A stretch of DNA of 46,269 bases from Thalassotalea sp. 42_200_T64 (GTDB lineage: Bacteria; Pseudomonadota; Gammaproteobacteria; Enterobacterales; Alteromonadaceae): contig MABC01000059.1 in NCBI GenBank assembly GCA_002162925.1, forward strand, positions 1 through 46,269. The letters run 5' to 3'. The notes beneath the pieces are model-generated. The model ran no database searches. It saw only the letters and a program-made list of their open reading frames with translations, and was not told the DNA's origin. Both the position numbers and the translations under genes were made by a program. Below are positions 44,057 to 46,269 of this stretch, in pieces (position 1 is the stretch's first letter; every line of letters begins with the position of its first letter).

Positions 44057-44166
44057 TTCCTACGCCGGTATTATCCGGTTCAGGTTCAAAGGGTTTGCTG
44101 CTAAAGCTTGCATCTCAGTTCATTAAATTAATAATGGTTAATTAATTTAATGAACACCCCCTGGTT
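44057..44166 (-). promoter_or_regulatory. TPP riboswitch (THI element)
   Basis: On the minus strand the conserved blocks appear in order: GGGGGTG near the 5' end, CTGAGATG after a long AT-rich P3 hairpin (TTCATTAAATTAAT with ATTAATTTAATGAA), then ACCCTTTGAACCTGA and GGATAATACCGGCGTAGGAA. These are the hallmark bases of the thiamine-pyrophosphate aptamer. It heads the TonB receptor gene and the thiamine cluster behind it. Confidence 0.97.
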
Positions 44167-44286
44167 CGGTGCGAATACTAACAAGTTTTGTGACTTTGTA
44201 AATACTTGCCGTGATAAATTTTTACTCAGTTGCTATCTTTATTGCTATATAAATAGCAGAGAATAGCGTTTGAACTAATTCACTTG

Positions 44287-44637
44287 TTAAACAGACAGCA
44301 TTGGTCCTAATCGCTTACCACCAAGCAGATGCATATGAATGTGATAAACTTCTTGTCCACCATGGCTATTGCAATTCATGATTAATCGATAACCATCATC
44401 ACTGATGCCCTCCTCGAACGCTAATTTTTTCGCAACGGTGATCATTCTGCCTAGGGTTAATTCATCATCCTCTACAACATCATTGGTGGTGGCGATAAGC
44501 TTATTTGGAATGATCAAAATATGAATCGGTGCTTTTGGCGAAATATCACGAAAGGCAGTCACTAAATCATCCTGATAAAGTAGTGGCGTTGGGATTTCCT
44601 GGCGGATAATCTTGGAAAATATGGTTTCTTCAGCCAT
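44287..44637 (-). CDS. hinT: HIT-family nucleotide hydrolase HinT
   Basis: 116 residues. The histidine triad HIHMH is at 99-103, with H101 the nucleophile, and [17 protein letters not shown] opens the fold. HinT hydrolyses adenosine 5'-phosphoramidates and acyl-AMPs in the cytoplasm. It follows the lipoprotein gene by 15 bases, so the two probably share a transcript. Confidence 0.95.
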   Translation of the reverse strand: MAEETIFSKIIRQEIPTPLLYQDDLVTAFRDISPKAPIHILIIPNKLIATTNDVVEDDELTLGRMITVAKKLAFEEGISDDGYRLIMNCNSHGGQEVYHIHMHLLGGKRLGPMLSV

Positions 44638-44652
44638 AGTTAAACTCTCTTT

Positions 44653-45246
44653 TTAGTATTGTGAATTCGTTACCGGTGCTTTAAAGCTGGCCAGCATTGC
44701 ATTGATAAGTTGTTGAATTTTTTTTTGTTTCTCATCTACCGGCACTTTGTAAGATGTAATGGCTTTGGTGATCACTGAGCGCCATACCGATTTACCCAGT
44801 TTAGGGTCAACAAAATCGATGATCAGTGTTCCTTCTACATACTCTCTTACGTCAACTTGCGTTACTGGAGCATGAATACCGTAGACACCACGACAACGCC
44901 AACACTGGTATACGCCAGTGTTATACGTTGTTAATCGAGTTTTATCTTTCGTCACCAGCTGAAAGCTTACTTGCATATCGGCATCGTTCATTTCAGCAAT
45001 GGCCATGCCTTTTTGTTGTAAGTTCGTGGTGATGGCTTTTATCACCCGTTCATTGTCCAAACCACTGATGGTTCTATTTAACGATTTACCGCCACTTTGA
45101 TCCGCTTGAAAACGGTCTAATACCGCAAAGGTTTGTAACTGAGTGAAATTATATTCCGGATTGTAATCAACATCAGGATTGTATGTTGTCGCACAAGAAC
45201 TGAGTAAAAAAATAATGAGTGCCGATTTTAAGTAAGAATAATTCAT
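44653..45246 (-). CDS. DUF4136 lipoprotein
   Basis: 197 residues from the ATG at 45246, which follows GAGG; the TTG at 45261 is less likely. A short signal peptide ends in the lipobox LLSSC, so the mature protein starts at Cys and is lipid-anchored. The mature part shows the DUF4136 layout: YNFTQLQTFAVLD, NERVIKAITTNLQQKGM, ADMQVSFQL and VDVREYVEGTLIIDFVD. A Cys-rich CWRC pair lies near residue 118. Function unknown. Confidence 0.85.
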   Translation of the reverse strand: MNYSYLKSALIIFLLSSCATTYNPDVDYNPEYNFTQLQTFAVLDRFQADQSGGKSLNRTISGLDNERVIKAITTNLQQKGMAIAEMNDADMQVSFQLVTKDKTRLTTYNTGVYQCWRCRGVYGIHAPVTQVDVREYVEGTLIIDFVDPKLGKSVWRSVITKAITSYKVPVDEKQKKIQQLINAMLASFKAPVTNSQY

Positions 45247-45340
45247 TGTAGCGCCTCGCAAATAAGAGTAATTATAGTATATCCAATACGATAAAATTTA
45301 GCTAAATGAATCATTTAAATTACTTTGAAGGAGTATAATA

Positions 45341-45358
45341 CCAATCCGTATAATGATC
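45341..45358. repeat. Possible degenerate end of the inverted-repeat family (R5)
   Basis: ATACCAATCCGTATAATG shares the first eight bases with R1-R4 ends, but no partner end was found nearby. A small hairpin TTCCCcttcGGGAA follows near 45393. Confidence 0.35.
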
Positions 45359-45424
45359 TGCTCATTGAGTCACACATATAAACAACACATGAGTTCCCCT
45401 TCGGGAATGTATATAAACCTTAAG

Positions 45425-45949
45425 CTAGGGGATCCATTTCCAGCTGGGTTTTCTCTCTCTGAAGTGCCTAAAGCCTAACTGTCCACCATGTATTTCACCA
45501 TGGGGCATATTGGCTACCAGTTGCCGGTATTCATTGCCATTTATTTTGACCATATGCTGGTGGTCTCCGGCTTCTATATAGACGTAAGGGCTGGACAGTA
45601 GCTCATCATCAACCATCATTTTTAAGTTGTAGGCATTACCCACTCCAGGAATGGCCCCTTTTTTGCAATCGGGGAAAAGCTCTATCAGCCTGATTTCACT
45701 TACCAATTTGTACTGGTTGTCAGTGAGTGTATTGAGTCGATTAATGGAGACTCTGCGTCTGGCTGGCACACTGGCCATCAGTAAATTGCCATCAGTGTCT
45801 TCTAAGATCACAGCCTTGGCTACTTGTTCTGGTGGCAGTCGGGCGGACTTGGAACTGTCGAGGGCCGTTTCTGTCGGGCGGTGTTTAATAAGCTCATAGT
45901 CAATGTGTTGTTTAGTAAAGAATTGGTTCAAAGTGATTGCCACTGCCAT
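45425..45949 (-). CDS. YbaK/EbsC-family aminoacyl-tRNA deacylase
   Basis: 174 residues. The YbaK/ProRS editing-domain fold: HRPTETALDSSKSARLPPEQ, AKAVILEDTDGNLLMASVPA with the catalytic-pocket lysine, and GAIPGVGNAYNLKMMVDDEL. Such proteins hydrolyse mischarged aminoacyl-tRNA in trans; the amino acid served here cannot be told. The C-terminal 35 residues (HGGQLGFRHFRERKPSW) go beyond the core domain. GGGAG precedes the ATG at 45949. Confidence 0.88.
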   Translation of the reverse strand: MAVAITLNQFFTKQHIDYELIKHRPTETALDSSKSARLPPEQVAKAVILEDTDGNLLMASVPARRRVSINRLNTLTDNQYKLVSEIRLIELFPDCKKGAIPGVGNAYNLKMMVDDELLSSPYVYIEAGDHQHMVKINGNEYRQLVANMPHGEIHGGQLGFRHFRERKPSWKWIP

Positions 45950-46067
45950 AATAATCTCCCAATAACCATATTGTCTATTACTAAGTTTAGTCTATCCCTG
46001 TATGTCTGCCTTAGAGAATAGAGAGCTGGAATGCTAGAAAATGAATTAAATCACCCCTTATCCACCA

Positions 46068-46125
46068 TGATTTACAAGGATGTAATGAATGCTACGATCA
46101 CAGGATGTGAGCGAATGGTCCATGG
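46068..46125. repeat. Dispersed repeat, copy B, with two CsrA-type hairpins
   Basis: 58 bases closely matching 3455-3513. The dyads are TTACAAGGATGTAA (46072-46085) and TCACAGGATGTGA (46098-46110). The loop of the first fits the ACANGGANGU recognition pattern of CsrA/RsmA. It ends in GGTCCATGG, as copy A does. Confidence 0.8.
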
Positions 46126-46157
46126 CTCGGGAGTATAAATATGTCCCTTCTATACAT

Positions 46158-46269
46158 CGAGTAGGGTGGGACTTTTGTCCCATCCCTCTCACAGAACCGT
46201 ACGTACGGACCTCGTATACGGCTCCTGCAATTTACTATTTCTTAATAATAAGAAGCAAGAACGCCTGTT
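46158..46269 (-). mobile_element. Group II intron, 3' end (domains V and VI)
   Basis: On the minus strand a domain V hairpin is recognisable at 46194-46224: it opens with GAGCCGTA, closes with TACGGTTC, and has the CG bulge before the closing strand. It is followed by a domain VI stem at 46158-46190 (GGGATGGGAC with GTCCCACCC and a branch-point A region CCTACTCGAT). The intron's 3' boundary is near 46156-46158. The rest, including any reverse transcriptase/maturase gene, lies beyond the right edge of the window. Confidence 0.8.

Overview
The window reads as the chromosome of a marine gammaproteobacterium of the order Alteromonadales, most likely Colwelliaceae (Colwellia/Thalassotalea type). 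The basis is low-GC coding, the zwf-pgl-edd-glk-eda operon divergent from hexR-pykA, HexR-like palindromes, intergenic terminal-inverted-repeat elements beginning ATACCAATTTGATTAA, and a TonB-dependent vitamin receptor. The genus is inference. No tRNA, rRNA, CRISPR array or prophage was seen.

Layout. 0.2-2.2 kb: cytochrome oxidase subunit IV, heme O synthase (ctaB) and a SCO copper chaperone. 2.5-3.5 kb: a decayed patch with an orphan HicB-like antitoxin and a peptidase E pseudogene. 3.5-8.7 kb: the biotin locus, bioBFCD divergent from bioA. 8.9-14.7 kb: asnS, a small membrane protein, a DUF4242 protein, a YdjA-type nitroreductase, a DoxX-like protein and sppA, with three inverted-repeat elements among them. 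15.2-23.9 kb (mostly minus strand): DUF349 protein, YeaC, a zinc-ribbon membrane protein, alanine/glycine symporter, M14 carboxypeptidase, thioredoxin-like protein and a long GAPDH. 24.2-38 kb: a central carbon block: msrB-gnd, gapA, an outer-membrane protein, the whole oxidative pentose-phosphate/Entner-Doudoroff operon, hexR-pykA and pfkA. 38-39.9 kb: a LytS/LytT-type two-component pair. 40-44.2 kb: a TPP-riboswitch-controlled cluster (TonB receptor, thiamine-binding YkoF-like protein, PnuC/PnuT transporter, aminoglycoside/choline-kinase-fold kinase) that looks like a complete thiamine scavenging route. 44.3-46 kb: hinT, a DUF4136 lipoprotein and a YbaK deacylase. At the right edge lies the 3' end (domains V-VI) of a group II intron on the minus strand.

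How it fits together. Glucose is phosphorylated by Glk, oxidised by Zwf and Pgl, then split by Edd and Eda or sent through Gnd. GapA and Pyk complete lower glycolysis, and an ATP-type PfkA gives the cell an upper Embden-Meyerhof option as well. Palindromes of the TGTAAT..ATTACA type in front of zwf/hexR, gapA and gnd suggest one HexR circuit. The most notable non-gene signals are the riboswitch cluster, two dispersed repeats carrying hairpins with CsrA-type GGA motifs, and the inverted-repeat elements.
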